This document shows, piece after piece, positions 14,924-25,217 of a stretch of DNA of 64,000 bases. Under the pieces are notes generated by a model, which saw nothing but the letters and a program-made list of their open reading frames with translations, did not search any database and was not told where the DNA came from. This DNA comes from Paenibacillus massiliensis 2301065 = DSM 16942 (GTDB taxonomy: Bacteria > Bacillota > Bacilli > Paenibacillales > Paenibacillaceae): positions 248,001-312,000 of the forward strand of contig NZ_KB898185.1 of assembly GCF_000377505.1 (NCBI RefSeq), given 5' to 3'. The first letter of the stretch is position 1. Each line of letters opens with the position of its first letter. A program made the translations under genes and the position numbers.

Positions 14924-15115
14924 TTACTGCACCTGCTTTTCAACCAACTCTTGTTTGATTCTGCGAATCTGGTTGAGGCGGTTCTGCACATGAGCGACAA
15001 AAGCTTGAATGATTGCGGCTAGAGATACCGTCTCTCCTTTGAAGTTAATGCCGGTTTTCTCCCATTCTTCGTTAGGTTCAGCACGATCATCAGCATCAAG
15101 ATGGATTCCAGTTAG
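14924..15115 (-). pseudogene. C-terminal gene remnant, unknown family
   Basis: A 63-codon open stretch without a start codon ends TAA 14924. It reads protein-like: GIHLDADDRAEPNEEWEKTG, a middle part, then QNRLNQIRRIKQELVEKQVQ. It resembles the helical tail of a small cytoplasmic protein whose upstream part has been lost. No other gene lies in the roughly 500 bases between the NAD(P)-binding gene and the kinase-like gene. Confidence 0.4.
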
Positions 15116-15152
15116 TCATCTCTTCTATTTACTTCCGCCTGTCTTCCATCTT

Positions 15153-15734
15153 CTATCTTCTACTTAATTTCCTAAATGCCGAGTACTCCTTCTCGGAGTT
15201 CATATAACTTAGTATCTTTTCCGCACATGCAGCTGAACTTAATTCTTCCGTGTTTACTTCCAGATCATACTCATCATAGGCGTATATGTAATCGAACTGG
15301 GAATGGGCTAGACCAATCTCGCGATCCCCCCTGCTTTGCTCTCTTCTGGTGAGTTCTTCTTTGGAGCAGTGAACACCAACAAACAATATCGGATAATCGG
15401 CAAGCAAATCATAAAATTCGTTAAACCACTTGTCATCGCTGATAACCGTATCCACAATTACATTCAGGCCCAACTCCGAAAATAATTTAATGGTAGAATA
15501 GTACAATGAGCCAATCGGGCCAAAAAGGATATCTGACATCACACCCGGCTCCACTTCTCTTGTTGGTTTCATATCTGGATATGTCGTATCGATGAACTGA
15601 TCATAATTTTGAAAAAATTGATCTACTGACAGATGATGCAACGGCATTTCTGCCTGCTTTTTCATTTCCAGCGCAATGCTTGTCTTTCCTGAACTTGACG
15701 TTCCGTTTAAAAAGATAATGAGGCCTCTTTCCAT
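15153..15734 (-). CDS. CPT-like P-loop phosphotransferase
   Basis: The 193-aa protein carries a Walker A (FLNGTSSSGKTSIALEM) and the chloramphenicol-phosphotransferase pattern. That pattern includes HHLSVDQFFQNYDQF, VIVDTVISDD, VGVHCSKEELTRREQSRGDR and AHSQFDYIYAYDEYDLEVNT. Family members phosphorylate small hydroxylated substrates; resistance to chloramphenicol is known only for the Streptomyces enzyme, so the substrate here is open. The ATG at 15734 follows AAGGGTG; an upstream GTG overlaps that site. Length is near the 178-200 aa usual for the family. Confidence 0.82.
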   Translation of the reverse strand: MERGLIIFLNGTSSSGKTSIALEMKKQAEMPLHHLSVDQFFQNYDQFIDTTYPDMKPTREVEPGVMSDILFGPIGSLYYSTIKLFSELGLNVIVDTVISDDKWFNEFYDLLADYPILFVGVHCSKEELTRREQSRGDREIGLAHSQFDYIYAYDEYDLEVNTEELSSAACAEKILSYMNSEKEYSAFRKLSRR

Positions 15735-15762
15735 ATAAATCACCCTTATCTATCTAATGACA

Positions 15763-16131
15763 CTATCCCAATATATTACGCTCCACAAAATCCAAAAAAT
15801 CTCTCTGCATCGAGCCAAGCGGAAGGATTACTTTCATGATCCTGAACCTACAACGCTGCCCCTTGATGCTAAATGACCATCCTGCAGCAGACAGAGAGGC
15901 ATCCTTATACTTTTGATCCTCTAGCTCAGCTACTTCGTACTCAACTTTATGTACCACTCTAGTAGAAAATAGATTGAGATAGAGAATAATCACTCTATCC
16001 TGGCTTATTAGCAATATAGCCCGGCTTGTATGAGCCGAAAAGCTTTGAGGCGTTGCATAGCAAGCTAGCATATCCGGTTCTCTGTAGGGTTCGGATAGCC
16101 TGTTAATCAATTTTTTGGTGATGAATAGCAT
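15763..16131 (-). CDS. Hypothetical protein, 122 aa, possible PH-like fold
   Basis: It alternates beta-strand-like segments (AILLISQDRVIILYLNLF, VVHKVEYEVAELE, GWSFSIKGQRCRFRIMKVIL) and ends with a helix (SMQRDFLDFVERNIL). This is the layout of bacterial PH-like domains, but I cannot assign it. It lies upstream of the CPT-like gene in the same direction, 28 bases away, and could share its transcript. Confidence 0.6.
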   Translation of the reverse strand: MLFITKKLINRLSEPYREPDMLACYATPQSFSAHTSRAILLISQDRVIILYLNLFSTRVVHKVEYEVAELEDQKYKDASLSAAGWSFSIKGQRCRFRIMKVILPLGSMQRDFLDFVERNILG

Positions 16132-16276
16132 AGTCAGATACCTTTACCTTTCTACCTTTTACTTTTCTACCATTTACCTTTTGATTGGAGTGTTCTGACA
16201 CCTACTTATCAAAAAGAAAACAACAGAAGCAACAATCTAGCCATCGAGTATTAGTCACCTCAAGGCTCAGATTCTG

Positions 16277-16858
16277 CTACTGCTGCTCTACAGGCTCAGC
16301 ATCAAATTGAGCTGCATGCACCTGGATATCCATTTCATGTCCATCATTCGTTGTGACATATACTTTCCAGTCGGTTGGAACCTCTGGCTCCGTAGGCAAT
16401 TGATAGACCAGATTCGCTTGCGTTCCTGCCGGAACTTCTTCTACGATGTCATCCTCGGCACCTGATTGTGTTAGATGAAATAGCACCATACCCGACGTAT
16501 TCTTATTATCCACCTGTACTCTCAGGTATGAGCCATTGGAGGCAAGTGTCGTGAATGAATTCTCGAAGCTGCCCACTCCTCTGTGTCGTGTATCCACGAA
16601 TTCTACGCGGTCAGGTTCGTTCACGATGGACTCCAGCAGGGCTTCGTCTTGAATTAGCACAGGTAGGCTATCTGAATCATTGGTCTGTTCATCTACATAC
16701 GATGAATTGTGGGAACTCGTCTGCACAGCTGGGGTCGAAGAAAGTGCCTCTGAATCCACGCTACTCCACATGACGTTCTGACGAATGAGAAGTGATCCGA
16801 CTACGATCACCCCGATGCCTAGCACAACAGCAGGGATATACCTTTTATCAAGCTTCAT
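16277..16858 (-). CDS. Membrane-anchored hypothetical protein, 193 aa
   Basis: The N terminus has a positively charged MKLDKR followed by one membrane segment (YIPAVVLGIGVIVVGSLLI), then an extracytoplasmic Ser/Asp-rich linker. The C-terminal half is beta-rich (SYLRVQVDNKNTSGMVLFHL ... WKVYVTTNDGHEMDIQVHA), like a small beta-sandwich. Function unknown. Same strand as its neighbours; no close ribosome-site competitor. Confidence 0.65.
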   Translation of the reverse strand: MKLDKRYIPAVVLGIGVIVVGSLLIRQNVMWSSVDSEALSSTPAVQTSSHNSSYVDEQTNDSDSLPVLIQDEALLESIVNEPDRVEFVDTRHRGVGSFENSFTTLASNGSYLRVQVDNKNTSGMVLFHLTQSGAEDDIVEEVPAGTQANLVYQLPTEPEVPTDWKVYVTTNDGHEMDIQVHAAQFDAEPVEQQ

Positions 16859-16922
16859 GGCTATATGGGACGCATATGTACAGCATTGGGTTCACGCCCC
16901 TCCCTCCTTCCATATCTATGTA

Positions 16923-17432
16923 TTAAAGTGTCTCATAACGGATAGCGTGCAATAACGCCAGCGGCATGCGATCATCCTCGTGCTCTACTGCATTTCCTGG
17001 TATCGCCGGGCCGAGAGGTCCGATCGCACTGATCCGCTCAGCCGCACTGGCTGCAGTTGCACAGCTCGAAGGGTCTTCCACCAGATTGAGCAGACATTCA
17101 TTGATCGCTCCATGCGGAGAATCATTGCCATAGATCAGGATTAGGGAGTTATAAGGAGCTAGCAGCACCTCAAGCCCTTCCGGCAGATGCTCGGTAAATG
17201 CATGATGGGGACTGTAGTCATTGCGCATATAATTTATGAATTCCTGACGTTCCTTCGGTCCCCGGATATAGTGAGCCTCCATGAAATCCTCATCCAGATC
17301 GGACAGTCCCGACTGCTGCTCAAATAACGAAGCATGCCGCTCATCGTTCGCATCCCGCACAATGGCTATGTATGACATGAATTCCTCGTCTGTAGCAAAA
17401 TTCCCTGCCCAAATCGTCACAATATGCCGCAT
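16923..17432 (-). CDS. Imm22-like immunity-type protein
   Basis: The 169-aa protein begins MRHIVTIWAGNFATDEEFMS. The conserved W-x-G-N-F followed by an acidic helix is the hallmark I associate with immunity protein 22. The middle (GLSDLDEDFMEAHYI) and a C-terminal GNDSP segment also fit that small alpha/beta group. Such proteins protect against polymorphic toxins, but no toxin gene adjoins, so it may be an orphan. Assignment from motif recall only. Confidence 0.6.
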   Translation of the reverse strand: MRHIVTIWAGNFATDEEFMSYIAIVRDANDERHASLFEQQSGLSDLDEDFMEAHYIRGPKERQEFINYMRNDYSPHHAFTEHLPEGLEVLLAPYNSLILIYGNDSPHGAINECLLNLVEDPSSCATAASAAERISAIGPLGPAIPGNAVEHEDDRMPLALLHAIRYETL

Positions 17433-17628
17433 CGTTATCTCCTTATGAAGAGTTATGTAAGTTAGATTTCATATTTCAGTAGGTTAGATTTCATATTTCG
17501 AATGTAGGGATCTCACCGAAGAAAGCGTAATCAAATGCATTCCTTATAGTGTACCTAATATGTACAAGCTTTTCAAATCTTTGTATCATTCTTTGTTCTT
17601 TACTCTTTGTTCTTTGTACTTTTTTCTA

Positions 17629-17724
17629 TTCTTTGTTCTATTCTTTGTTCTATTCTTTGTTCTATTCTTTGTACTGTTCTTTGTACTGTTCTTTGTACTG
17701 TTCTTTGTACTGTTCTTTGTTTAG
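17629..17724. repeat. 12-bp tandem repeat, about eight units
   Basis: Three units TTCTTTGTTCTA (17629-17664), four units TTCTTTGTACTG (17665-17712) and one diverged unit TTCTTTGTTTAG. A looser TTCTTTGT series precedes from 17589. The period is a multiple of three. The only long frames across it are low complexity (FYSL/YCSL on plus, QRTV/QRIE on minus) and I do not call them genes. Confidence 0.9.
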
Positions 17725-18158
17725 TTCCTTATCCTCTTCTGATTCACCAAGGTTCGTGCTTTATAGAACATCCAGGTACTCAACAACGACTCTTGATCTC
17801 TATGAACTGCTATTTTATCGGAGAAATAAAAGTCATCTAAGGATACACTGATCTTCCCGATCGGGGCTACAGGTTCTTTGCAGATCCATTCATCGAATTG
17901 AACATGCCCTTGACCAGACATGTGAAACTGTTCTTTGCGTAGTAGATACAGCATGCCATCCGTCCACGGATGATTCTGTAATGTAGACTCGTTAATGGAA
18001 TAGTAATGATAGTTCGTCTGTCGTCCTTTAATGCACCCATTTCGTCCTTAGCAAAGACAACTGTGGGAGAAGGATACATCACTATCGATAGAATCAATGA
18101 AATCATCTGCTCTGATATACCCTCCCTCGCCAAAGAAGTCTTCTATGCACTCACTCAT
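17721..18158 (-). pseudogene. Unknown gene with an in-frame TAA stop
   Basis: One minus-strand frame runs from an ATG at 18158 (MSECIEDFFGEGGYIRADDF) through a TAA at 18050-18048 and on (GCIKGRQTNYHYYSINESTL ... HVQFDEWICKEPVAPIGKIS) to a stop at 17721. Both halves look like real protein; together they make about 145 aa. The ATG lacks a clear ribosome site. Either a nonsense mutation has killed the gene or the 3' part is a fragment. Family not recognised. It ends where the 12-bp repeat begins. Confidence 0.55.
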
Positions 18159-18313
18159 CACGCTAGATCTAATGCCAACATGACACTCCCGTAAGAGTAT
18201 GATGCTATGCTAGTATGTGCATTTCACAGAGCTGTTTATAGCGGTATCATCAGCTCATACTCCATACTGCTCACACGACCTGCTCACGAACAATTAGGCT
18301 GCACTAGACTCAA

Positions 18314-19210
18314 TTATGCTCCCTCGCCGAATCGCTTGCGGTAGCCACATTTACGGCATAGCTCCTCCACCGCTTGTCTATTGGAGAATCCATAATAGAT
18401 CCGGTTCGCGCGGTCGCCATCCACGATGCTGCTGAAGGACTGCTCATATACATTACCCAAATTAATGACGCCTTCACCATCCAGACAACATGGCACAACG
18501 GTACCGTCGACCAGAATCGCCGCTTGACTACGGAGCGCATGGCAGAAGCCACGGCCATCATCCTCGGGCGCGTCCAGACTTGGCCATTCGAACTCGTGGT
18601 CTTGGTTCAGATAGACATTCGGGGCGATCTTGAGGCCTTTGCCAGGCTCGACCTTTTCCTCAATTCGAAAATCCAGGTTGAATTCCCGCTCCAGCATCTC
18701 CAGTGTCTCCCGGTTGCGCTGCCGCTCCATATTCGTAATGTTGTCTTGGGCCAGGTTCCAAAGACGGAACGAGATCAGGACGTTATGCTTCACCGCTTCA
18801 CGGACAAATGACAAAATATGTCCCACGTACCCCTCACGATCCACCGAGCCCGCGTGACCGTCAAAGCTGTGCAGCGAGAAGTTCATTTGCCGCAAGGCTG
18901 GTTGTCCTAGCAGCTTATGAGCAGTCTTTGGCAGCAGCGTGCCGTTGGTCGTAATATTCACCTTCAAGCCCTTCTCATGGGCAGATTCCAGCAATTGATC
19001 GATCTTGGGATGCAGCAGCGGCTCACCCTTGACGTGCAGATAGATATGATCCGTATGTAGCTTGACCTGATCCAGCACGGTGCGAAAGGTATCGGGATCA
19101 ATGAATTTCTTGACCCGCTGTGTCTGCGGACAGAAGCTACAGGCCAGGTTACAGATGCTTGTAATCTCAATGTATACTTTCTTGAACTTTTTCAAAATCC
19201 TAGTCCCCAT
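18314..19210 (-). CDS. Radical SAM / SPASM domain protein
   Basis: The 298-aa protein has the radical SAM cluster motif CNLACSFC (C-x3-C-x2-C) near residue 20, followed by HVKGEPLLHPKIDQL and NITTNGTLL, the GGE-like and strand motifs of the SAM barrel. The C terminus carries a SPASM-type cysteine set (ILVDGTVVPCCLDGEGVINLGN ... ELCRKCGYRKRF) for an auxiliary [4Fe-4S] cluster. Such enzymes modify peptides or small molecules. No precursor peptide or partner gene is visible within 1 kb on either side, so the substrate is unknown. Confidence 0.88.
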   Translation of the reverse strand: MGTRILKKFKKVYIEITSICNLACSFCPQTQRVKKFIDPDTFRTVLDQVKLHTDHIYLHVKGEPLLHPKIDQLLESAHEKGLKVNITTNGTLLPKTAHKLLGQPALRQMNFSLHSFDGHAGSVDREGYVGHILSFVREAVKHNVLISFRLWNLAQDNITNMERQRNRETLEMLEREFNLDFRIEEKVEPGKGLKIAPNVYLNQDHEFEWPSLDAPEDDGRGFCHALRSQAAILVDGTVVPCCLDGEGVINLGNVYEQSFSSIVDGDRANRIYYGFSNRQAVEELCRKCGYRKRFGEGA

Positions 19211-19523
19211 TCTTACGTTCTCAGGGCCCTATGGGCCGCTATCCAAGTGCTATGATTATACCGGGTTCTGGACCTAAGGTAAACCGTTGGCTGCTGTCAC
19301 TCATCCCTGACCGGCTTTGTTAAGCCCTCAACTGCAGTGACGCCCACACCTGCACAACATTGCTACCGCAGACTTTAGTTAGCTACTCCATTGCTACATA
19401 CGCAAGGTTCCTGCAAAATCGTTCCCCTCTCCTATATCTATCCCAACTATTAAATTATCGAAACCATATACCTGATCTGATCCCTCATAGATTCCTCAAA
19501 AAATCCCTCCAAAAACAATAAAA
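19211..19523. other. Intergenic region without recognised gene
   Basis: About 310 bases between the radical SAM gene and the terminator of the glucosidase operon. Six-frame reading gives only short, composition-poor frames. I see no repeat, tRNA or strong promoter. Confidence 0.5.
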
Positions 19524-19560
19524 GATCAGGAACGGAGCATGTACCTCCCCCTTCCTGACC
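19511..19560 (-). terminator. Terminator of the beta-glucoside operon
   Basis: On the minus strand GGTCAGGAA (19560-19552) pairs with TTCCTGATC (19532-19524), followed by TTTTATTGTTTTT. It lies about 165 bases after the glucosidase stop codon. Confidence 0.75.
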
Positions 19561-19724
19561 TTTACGGAATTTGTTCATTATACTGTCTAGTTACTTTTAG
19601 CTTATACTGGTCCTTTTGCCTAGCTGTACCGTTTCGCTTACGAATTCGTTCCTGTAACTTGTAGCTAAATTCATTCCTCCGGCCACACTAATGTTAACAC
19701 TCGATACGTACAGTGTGCATGCCT

Positions 19725-21218
<1,494 letters not shown>

Positions 21219-21290
21219 TTATATGCGTAGTATTCCTCATGTACGTTGTATTCCACTAAGCACTGGCCTCTCTTCACAGCGCCTTCTCAG

Positions 21291-21326
21291 AAAAAGGAGA
21301 TGAACACGAACCCTGTGCCCATCTCC
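21291..21326 (-). terminator. Intercistronic hairpin between PTS gene and glucosidase gene
   Basis: On the minus strand GGAGATGGGCAC pairs with GTGTTCATCTCC and is followed by TTTTT. It lies 53 bases after the permease stop. It may adjust the ratio of permease to glucosidase transcript. Confidence 0.65.
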
Positions 21327-21378
21327 AAAGATTGATGCTAATACATCTCACATGTCATCTGGTCAAGGTACTAGCGCG

Positions 21379-23301
21379 TTAAGCCAACACAGTCAGCAAC
21401 TTATCTCCCGAGTGTATGGAGCCCCCAGACCCACTGCCTACAACATCGGCAAATTGTCCTGTATTAGCAATTACGATGGGGGTAACCAGCTCATAGCCTG
21501 CCGCCTGAATGGCGTCCATATCAAATTCCACAAGCAGATCGCCGATGCTGATCCGTTGACCGTCCTGCACATGCACGGTGAAATGCTCACCCTTCAGCTT
21601 CACGGTATCTTGACCAATATGAATTAGCAGCTCCACGCCGTCATCCGATACTAAGCCGATTGCATGCTTTGTGCGATACACCGTCTTGACTACACCATTC
21701 ACTGGGGATACGACCTTACCTTGGGTAGGACGAATGGCAATGCCTTTCCCCATATGCTCACCAGCAAACGTCACATCTTGAATATCCTTCAGCTGTACAA
21801 CCTCACCAGTCATGGGGCTAGCAATCTCATGTTGGCCACTAGTAACAGACTGCGGTTTGTTCTCAGGAGCTGGTGTCGGGTCAGCTTGCACTTGCTCCTT
21901 GAAGCCGAACAGGTATACGAGCAGGAAGCCAAGTACAAAAGCTACCACGACTGCAACAATCGACATCAGGAAGGAGCTATCTACTCCTGTCTCTGGATTA
22001 ATCATGCTTGGGAAACCAAAGATACCGAGTCCGCCGATCATAAAGGTCTTCGTACCTGCAAGACCCAAGATTGCTCCGCCTGCTGCCGCTGCGATACAGC
22101 TCATGATGAACGGACGCTTCAGAGGAAGCGTTACCCCGTAGATCGCTGGCTCGGTTACCCCGAAGATCCCGGAGATGAAGGCAGGAATACTAAGCGATTT
22201 GAGCTTCTGATTGCGAGTCTTCAGCATGACGCCCAGCACAGCACCAGTCTGAGCAAAGGAAGCAGCGAATACCATCGCGAGAACCGGGTCTTGCTTCAGT
22301 GTAGACAGGTTGAGGATCGCCACTGGCACCAAGCCCCAGTGCAGACCGAACAATACGAATACTTGCCACAGACCACCCAGGATGATACCAGTAATTGTCG
22401 GGCTCAGATTATAAATCCAGATAGCTCCTGCACCGATCAGTTGACCCGCCCAGGTAGAGATTGGACCAATAACAATGAATGTAGCAGGTACAATGACGAG
22501 CAGCGTGAAGAAGGGAACCAGGAACGTCTTGACGACATTCGGAATCACTTTCTTAAAGAAGTTCTCAATCCGAACAGCCACATAGGTTGCCACAATAATA
22601 GGAATAACCGATGAAGAGTAAGTCATCAGTATGACCGGAATGCCCAGGAACGTGATGTGCACCGGCGATTCAAATAGTGAGCCTGAGAATAGCGTGTACA
22701 GTGCATCACCACCGGTCAGTGTAGACAGTGTCGGATACACAAGGGTTGCCCCGATGGCCATCCCCAGAAACGGCGAGCCGCCGAATTTCTTGATTGCTGT
22801 ATAGCCAAGGAAGATCGGGAAGAAGTAGAACAGGGAATCCCCGGTAGCATTCAGCAATTGATAGGTTCCTGAGGTATTGCTAAGCCAGCCAAAGGACACG
22901 AACATAGCGGCGAAGCCCTTGATCATCCCTGTAGCGGCCAATAATCCGAGAAGCGGTGTAAATACACCGGAAATCATATCGATAAAGCGGCTGAACAAGC
23001 TTACTTTTTGACCGTCATTCGTGCTCTCATCCTCTACAAAGCCCTCCGTTGGGAGATTCCCCACTTTGACCACAGCCTTGTAGACATCTGGCACCTCGTT
23101 GCCGATGACGACCTGGTATTGACCTCCGCTTTGCATAACTGTAATAACGCCAGGGAGGTTTTTTAGCTCCTCCGTTTTGGCGACGCTTTCATTTTTGAGC
23201 TTGAAACGGAGACGGGTTACGCAATGGAATACACTATTTACATTCTCCGTACCACCGACGCGCTGCAAAATATCCTTGGCTAATTGATCGTAGTTGCTCA
23301 T
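21379..23301 (-). CDS. Beta-glucoside PTS transporter, EIIBCA
   Basis: The 640-aa protein holds three PTS domains. EIIB is at 1-90, with the phosphorylated Cys in VFHCVTRLRFKLK. EIIC is at about 105-460, with some ten membrane segments (GLLAATGMIKGFAAMFVSF ... ISGIFGVTEPAIYGVTLPLK, the sugar-binding GITEPAIYG motif). EIIA is at about 490-640, with the active His in VELLIHIGQDTVKLKG. It imports and phosphorylates aryl-beta-glucosides or cellobiose. Start choice between ATG 23310 and 23301 is uncertain; both follow AAGGAAG. Transcription is controlled by RAT antitermination and a cre site upstream. Confidence 0.93.
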   Translation of the reverse strand: MSNYDQLAKDILQRVGGTENVNSVFHCVTRLRFKLKNESVAKTEELKNLPGVITVMQSGGQYQVVIGNEVPDVYKAVVKVGNLPTEGFVEDESTNDGQKVSLFSRFIDMISGVFTPLLGLLAATGMIKGFAAMFVSFGWLSNTSGTYQLLNATGDSLFYFFPIFLGYTAIKKFGGSPFLGMAIGATLVYPTLSTLTGGDALYTLFSGSLFESPVHITFLGIPVILMTYSSSVIPIIVATYVAVRIENFFKKVIPNVVKTFLVPFFTLLVIVPATFIVIGPISTWAGQLIGAGAIWIYNLSPTITGIILGGLWQVFVLFGLHWGLVPVAILNLSTLKQDPVLAMVFAASFAQTGAVLGVMLKTRNQKLKSLSIPAFISGIFGVTEPAIYGVTLPLKRPFIMSCIAAAAGGAILGLAGTKTFMIGGLGIFGFPSMINPETGVDSSFLMSIVAVVVAFVLGFLLVYLFGFKEQVQADPTPAPENKPQSVTSGQHEIASPMTGEVVQLKDIQDVTFAGEHMGKGIAIRPTQGKVVSPVNGVVKTVYRTKHAIGLVSDDGVELLIHIGQDTVKLKGEHFTVHVQDGQRISIGDLLVEFDMDAIQAAGYELVTPIVIANTGQFADVVGSGSGGSIHSGDKLLTVLA

Positions 23302-23430
23302 CCTGATCATCTTCCTTTCTGATCAGCATTTTTGCACCATCGTTCATGGGATGAGTACAAATTTGCTCATGGTCGTAAATGCTGCTAGGTTACAAGGAAA
23401 ATTCGAAGCTCTAACCAACCGCCCTTATAG

Positions 23431-23445
23431 ATAAAGCGCTTTCAA
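23431..23445 (-). promoter_or_regulatory. cre site (CcpA) in the PTS leader
   Basis: On the minus strand TTGAAAGCGCTTTAT fits the catabolite-responsive element core TGAAANCGNTTT. It lies downstream of the RAT/terminator and about 130 bases upstream of the PTS start, where bound CcpA would act as a roadblock when glucose is present. Confidence 0.7.
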
Positions 23446-23556
23446 TATCTGCTTGAATAGATTTCTACTTGCAGCAAAGATCTATCCTTGCAGAAGATAA
23501 TTGAAAAAACGCAGCCTGCATAGCAGGTTCATCCAAAGTGCGAATATTACTGACGC

Positions 23557-23602
23557 AAAAAGGCAAAACCATACCTTTTGTCCAAAGGTATCGGTTTTGC
23601 CT
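23557..23602 (-). terminator. Leader terminator controlled by RAT
   Basis: On the minus strand AGGCAAAACCGATACCTTT pairs with AAAGGTATGGTTTTGCCT across a short loop and is followed by TTTTT. The 5' strand of the stem overlaps the RAT element, so the two structures are mutually exclusive. Confidence 0.93.
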
Positions 23603-23620
23603 GATTTAACAGTAACACCC
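23591..23620 (-). promoter_or_regulatory. RAT ribonucleic antiterminator (LicT/BglG type)
   Basis: The 30-nt element begins GGGTGTTACTG and ends GGCAAAACCGA, the two conserved sides of RAT sequences bound by LicT/SacT/BglG antiterminators. It overlaps the terminator stem, so binding of the antiterminator in the presence of beta-glucosides would allow read-through. The antiterminator gene itself is not adjacent. Confidence 0.9.
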
Positions 23621-23642
23621 GATCTTTGTATGCGTTTTCTTA

Positions 23643-23671
23643 ATACTAACGTACCATCTTCGATTATGCAA
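23643..23671 (-). promoter_or_regulatory. Promoter of the PTS operon
   Basis: On the minus strand TTGCAT (23671-23666), a 17-base spacer, then TAGTAT (23648-23643). Initiation about 7 bases later would put the RAT near the very 5' end of the transcript, as usual for this control. Confidence 0.75.
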
Positions 23672-23744
23672 TAGGTCTCGCAAAATTTTTATAAAGGTAG
23701 GGCTGATGGCACACTCGCTCCTACCAATCCCCCTAGAAAATGCC

Positions 23745-24677
23745 TTATAATTCCCGGGTGAGAATGAGCAGCCTGCTATCCACGTTGACAACCTTTGTTC
23801 CGTTATCCAGCTCTACCATCGGCGTATCCCAGTGAGTATGTCCGCAGAATACCACCGTCTTCGGCCCGGTTGCCAGCTCACACTGGATCAGCGCTTCACC
23901 CTGTAGCCCCTGCTCTGCTAAGCCAGGGCTCTGATGCAGTAGGAGTGCATCTGGCTTGCGCTGCAGCAGCAAGCGCACGGAGCGCAGGTACGACGCCGGG
24001 TCCATGCGATTCGGCTTATCCTGACGCCCGATAATACCGCCAACCCCAGCAATCTGTATCTGATCCGCAGTCACGATGGATGGCGAAGCGATATGGTGTA
24101 TCCCTTCCTCCGACTGAAGCCTCCGAGCTACTTCTGTACTGACGAGATCGTGGTTGCCGTCCACGCCGATGACCCAGCCGAAGGCCTGTTGGAACGCTAG
24201 CCATACGGGAAGGGGATTTCCACTAGCCCCCCTCCGCCCTCGCTGAGCATACAGATCTCCACACAGCAGTACTCCTACTCGCTCTGGGCGAATGTCGGGA
24301 AATTCCACTGCCAGCAAGAGTCTGACATGCTCTGGTAGCACCTCCCCAAGCAGCAGATCACCTTGAAATGCATCCGTAGACAGTTCATTATGCACAGTAT
24401 TCTCTACTGCTACCTCCCCTACACTCTGCTGTGTATCCATACCTGCAGATGTCGTTACAGATGTCGAATTAGTATGCAATTCTCCAGCAGAGGAGCGACT
24501 TACAATACCTTGCAGATCTGAAGCGACAATCAGAGCATCCAGTGATGGGGGCAATCCGGTCACCGTGCCATGCAGGATCGGAAGCCAAGCTTCCTGGACG
24601 GTTCCTCCCGTCCCTGCATTGATATATGGATACTGATCCAGCGGATCGTTTCTTAGACGTACAACATTCAAGGCCAT
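23745..24677 (-). CDS. Calcineurin-like metallophosphoesterase
   Basis: The 310-aa protein shows the metallophosphatase motifs in order: VLLCGDLYA (D), VIGVDGNHDLV (GNHD) and VVFCGHTHWDTPMVEL (GHTH), which bind two metal ions. The first DxH block is not obvious; the N-terminal 90 residues are divergent and contain a Ser/Thr-rich stretch (SSAGELHTNSTSVTTSAG). Substrate unknown. The start is set at the ATG 24677, since AAAGGAGG lies just upstream. Transcribed on its own, ending just before the PTS promoter. Confidence 0.82.
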   Translation of the reverse strand: MALNVVRLRNDPLDQYPYINAGTGGTVQEAWLPILHGTVTGLPPSLDALIVASDLQGIVSRSSAGELHTNSTSVTTSAGMDTQQSVGEVAVENTVHNELSTDAFQGDLLLGEVLPEHVRLLLAVEFPDIRPERVGVLLCGDLYAQRGRRGASGNPLPVWLAFQQAFGWVIGVDGNHDLVSTEVARRLQSEEGIHHIASPSIVTADQIQIAGVGGIIGRQDKPNRMDPASYLRSVRLLLQRKPDALLLHQSPGLAEQGLQGEALIQCELATGPKTVVFCGHTHWDTPMVELDNGTKVVNVDSRLLILTREL

Positions 24678-24809
24678 ACAGCAACCTCCTTTCATCCTTC
24701 GACCTACTAGTACTTTGACCAGCTCAAAATACTCCTTATTATATATTCCACATTTTCCCTAATGAGTGTATACTTGAACATTATAACCTGACAAAGGAAG
24801 TTGTGTCTT

Positions 24810-25217
24810 ATGAAAATGCCTGTTCTGCTTAATGTCTTCCGCATTCTGCTTGGTGGACTTATTGTGCTCATGACGTTATCTACTACCTTGGTATTATTTC
24901 TTCTCCCGCAGGAGCACACCTTCTCTCCCGTCCTTGGATCACAGGAAATTCCTTTCTACATCTGGATTATGTTCCGGACCTTGCTTATCCTGCTCCCACA
25001 GACGCTAGCCTTTATATTCATTACTCAGCGCAAATACAAGCTCAGTGTCGCTATGCTCGCCACAGGCTGCGTTATTGCCTTGTTCAGTATAACTGGCATC
25101 TCGTTGCCGATTCAGCTCGGATTGCTCCTTGTGCTACTGCTTCATGGCCCCAGCAAACAGTACATGCAGACCAAGACTCCAAGCTTGAATTCATCTATGA
25201 ACAGACTTCAATCCTAG
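24810..25217 (+). CDS. Hypothetical membrane protein, 135 aa
   Basis: Four hydrophobic helices are visible: VFRILLGGLIVLMTLSTTLV, PFYIWIMFRTLLILLPQTLA, LSVAMLATGCVIALFSITG and PIQLGLLLVLLLHG. The short polar C terminus contains KQYMQTKTPS. The ATG at 24810 follows GGAAG nine bases upstream. No family recognised. Divergent from the phosphoesterase gene. Confidence 0.7.
   Translation: MKMPVLLNVFRILLGGLIVLMTLSTTLVLFLLPQEHTFSPVLGSQEIPFYIWIMFRTLLILLPQTLAFIFITQRKYKLSVAMLATGCVIALFSITGISLPIQLGLLLVLLLHGPSKQYMQTKTPSLNSSMNRLQS

Noticed and set aside
17549..17851. Open frame of 100 codons across the 12-bp repeat
   Set aside because: It is an artefact of the in-phase repeat (FYSL/YCSL), without ribosome site or family likeness.
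21664..22614. 316-codon plus-strand frame inside the PTS gene
   Set aside because: It is the antisense shadow of EIIC; the minus-strand protein has all PTS motifs.
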